DNA of 64,000 bases from Ruegeria sp. ANG-S4 (GTDB taxonomy: Bacteria > Pseudomonadota > Alphaproteobacteria > Rhodobacterales > Rhodobacteraceae), in contig NZ_JWLK01000002.1 of NCBI RefSeq assembly GCF_000814005.1, positions 496,001-560,000 of the forward strand, in the 5' to 3' direction. Positions 63,948 to 64,000 of the stretch are shown here, one piece after another. Under the pieces are notes generated by a model. It saw only the letters and a program-made list of their open reading frames with translations, had not been told where the DNA came from and did not search any database. The position numbers and the translations under genes were made by a program. How positions within the stretch are numbered: position 1 is the stretch's first letter; the number at the start of each line of letters is the position of its first letter.

Positions 63948-64000
63948 TGCGCGGCCTCCATCGCCTTGACCGCTTTTCTGGCCAGGGACCAGCGATGTAC
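63944..64000 (-). CDS. Partial gene, possible acyl-CoA dehydrogenase C-terminus
   Basis: The minus strand ends a frame VHRWSLARKAVKAMEAAQ with a TGA that overlaps the SDR start (ATGA). VHRxxxAR is the usual end of acyl-CoA dehydrogenases of the ACAD11-like group. Only 18 residues are visible, so the family is a guess supported by the CoA context. Confidence 0.5.
   Translation of the reverse strand, partial: VHRWSLARKAVKAMEAAQ

Overview
The window (about 57% GC by eye, dense gene packing, many 4-nt ATGA/TTGA overlaps, several TTG starts) looks like the chromosome or a chromid of a marine alphaproteobacterium of the Rhodobacteraceae/Roseobacter type. This rests on gene content: a smo-type polyol ABC operon, a glycogen operon, a trimethylamine-methyltransferase/dimethylglycine-dehydrogenase-like operon, a TRAP-linked malonate operon, and an mtoX-SCO-mauG methanethiol oxidase set. 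No rRNA, tRNA, CRISPR array, insertion sequence or prophage was recognised.

Layout. 1-7.4 kb: two aldo/keto reductases, a PPOX-type flavoprotein, two successive divergent Lrp/LysE-exporter pairs that share a near-identical intergenic motif, a LysR regulator, and an ArsR plus dehalogenase-like hydrolase pair. 7.5-10.9 kb: a 758-residue protein joining two EF-hands to an ERV/ALR-type CPYC sulfhydryl-oxidase-like domain, divergent from a glutathionyl-hydroquinone-reductase-like GST with a CPWC active site. 11-18 kb: LacI regulator and palindromic operator, polyol ABC importer (smoEFGK) and mannitol dehydrogenase (mtlK); the expected sorbitol dehydrogenase smoS survives only as a 159-bp deletion scar. 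18.2-31.2 kb: glgP-glgB-glgC-glgA-glgX-malQ-pgm, a contiguous glycogen synthesis and breakdown cluster that could store carbon derived from the polyols next door. 31.4-33.6 kb: an orphan TolC-like outer-membrane lipoprotein divergent from a TetR regulator.

33.6-41 kb: a four-gene operon (dimethylglycine-dehydrogenase-like, MttB-family methyltransferase, Ldh2-type reductase, DadA-type oxidase) under a divergent LysR, probably for an N-methylated or cyclic amino acid. 41-47 kb: a multistep phosphorelay island (response regulator with a degenerate GGDEF domain, Hpt protein, two membrane histidine kinases, a single-domain response regulator, and a possible CTG-start microprotein), preceded by what may be the relic of an ABC ATPase. 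47-53.5 kb: MatR-type GntR with a perfect 16-bp palindromic operator, TRAP transporter, malonyl-CoA decarboxylase and malonyl-CoA synthetase. 53.6-58 kb: tandem NTF2-like protein, then methanethiol oxidase with SCO and MauG partners. 58-64 kb: a minus-strand, translationally coupled acyl-CoA operon (acyl-CoA dehydrogenase end, SDR, CaiB, acyl-CoA synthetase, GntR, nitroreductase) and a separate SDR.

The strongest candidates for something not well described are the EF-hand/ERV fusion with its thiol-redox neighbour, the smoS deletion scar, the phosphorelay island, and the repeated Lrp/LysE motif. All functions are inferred from reading sequence without database searches.
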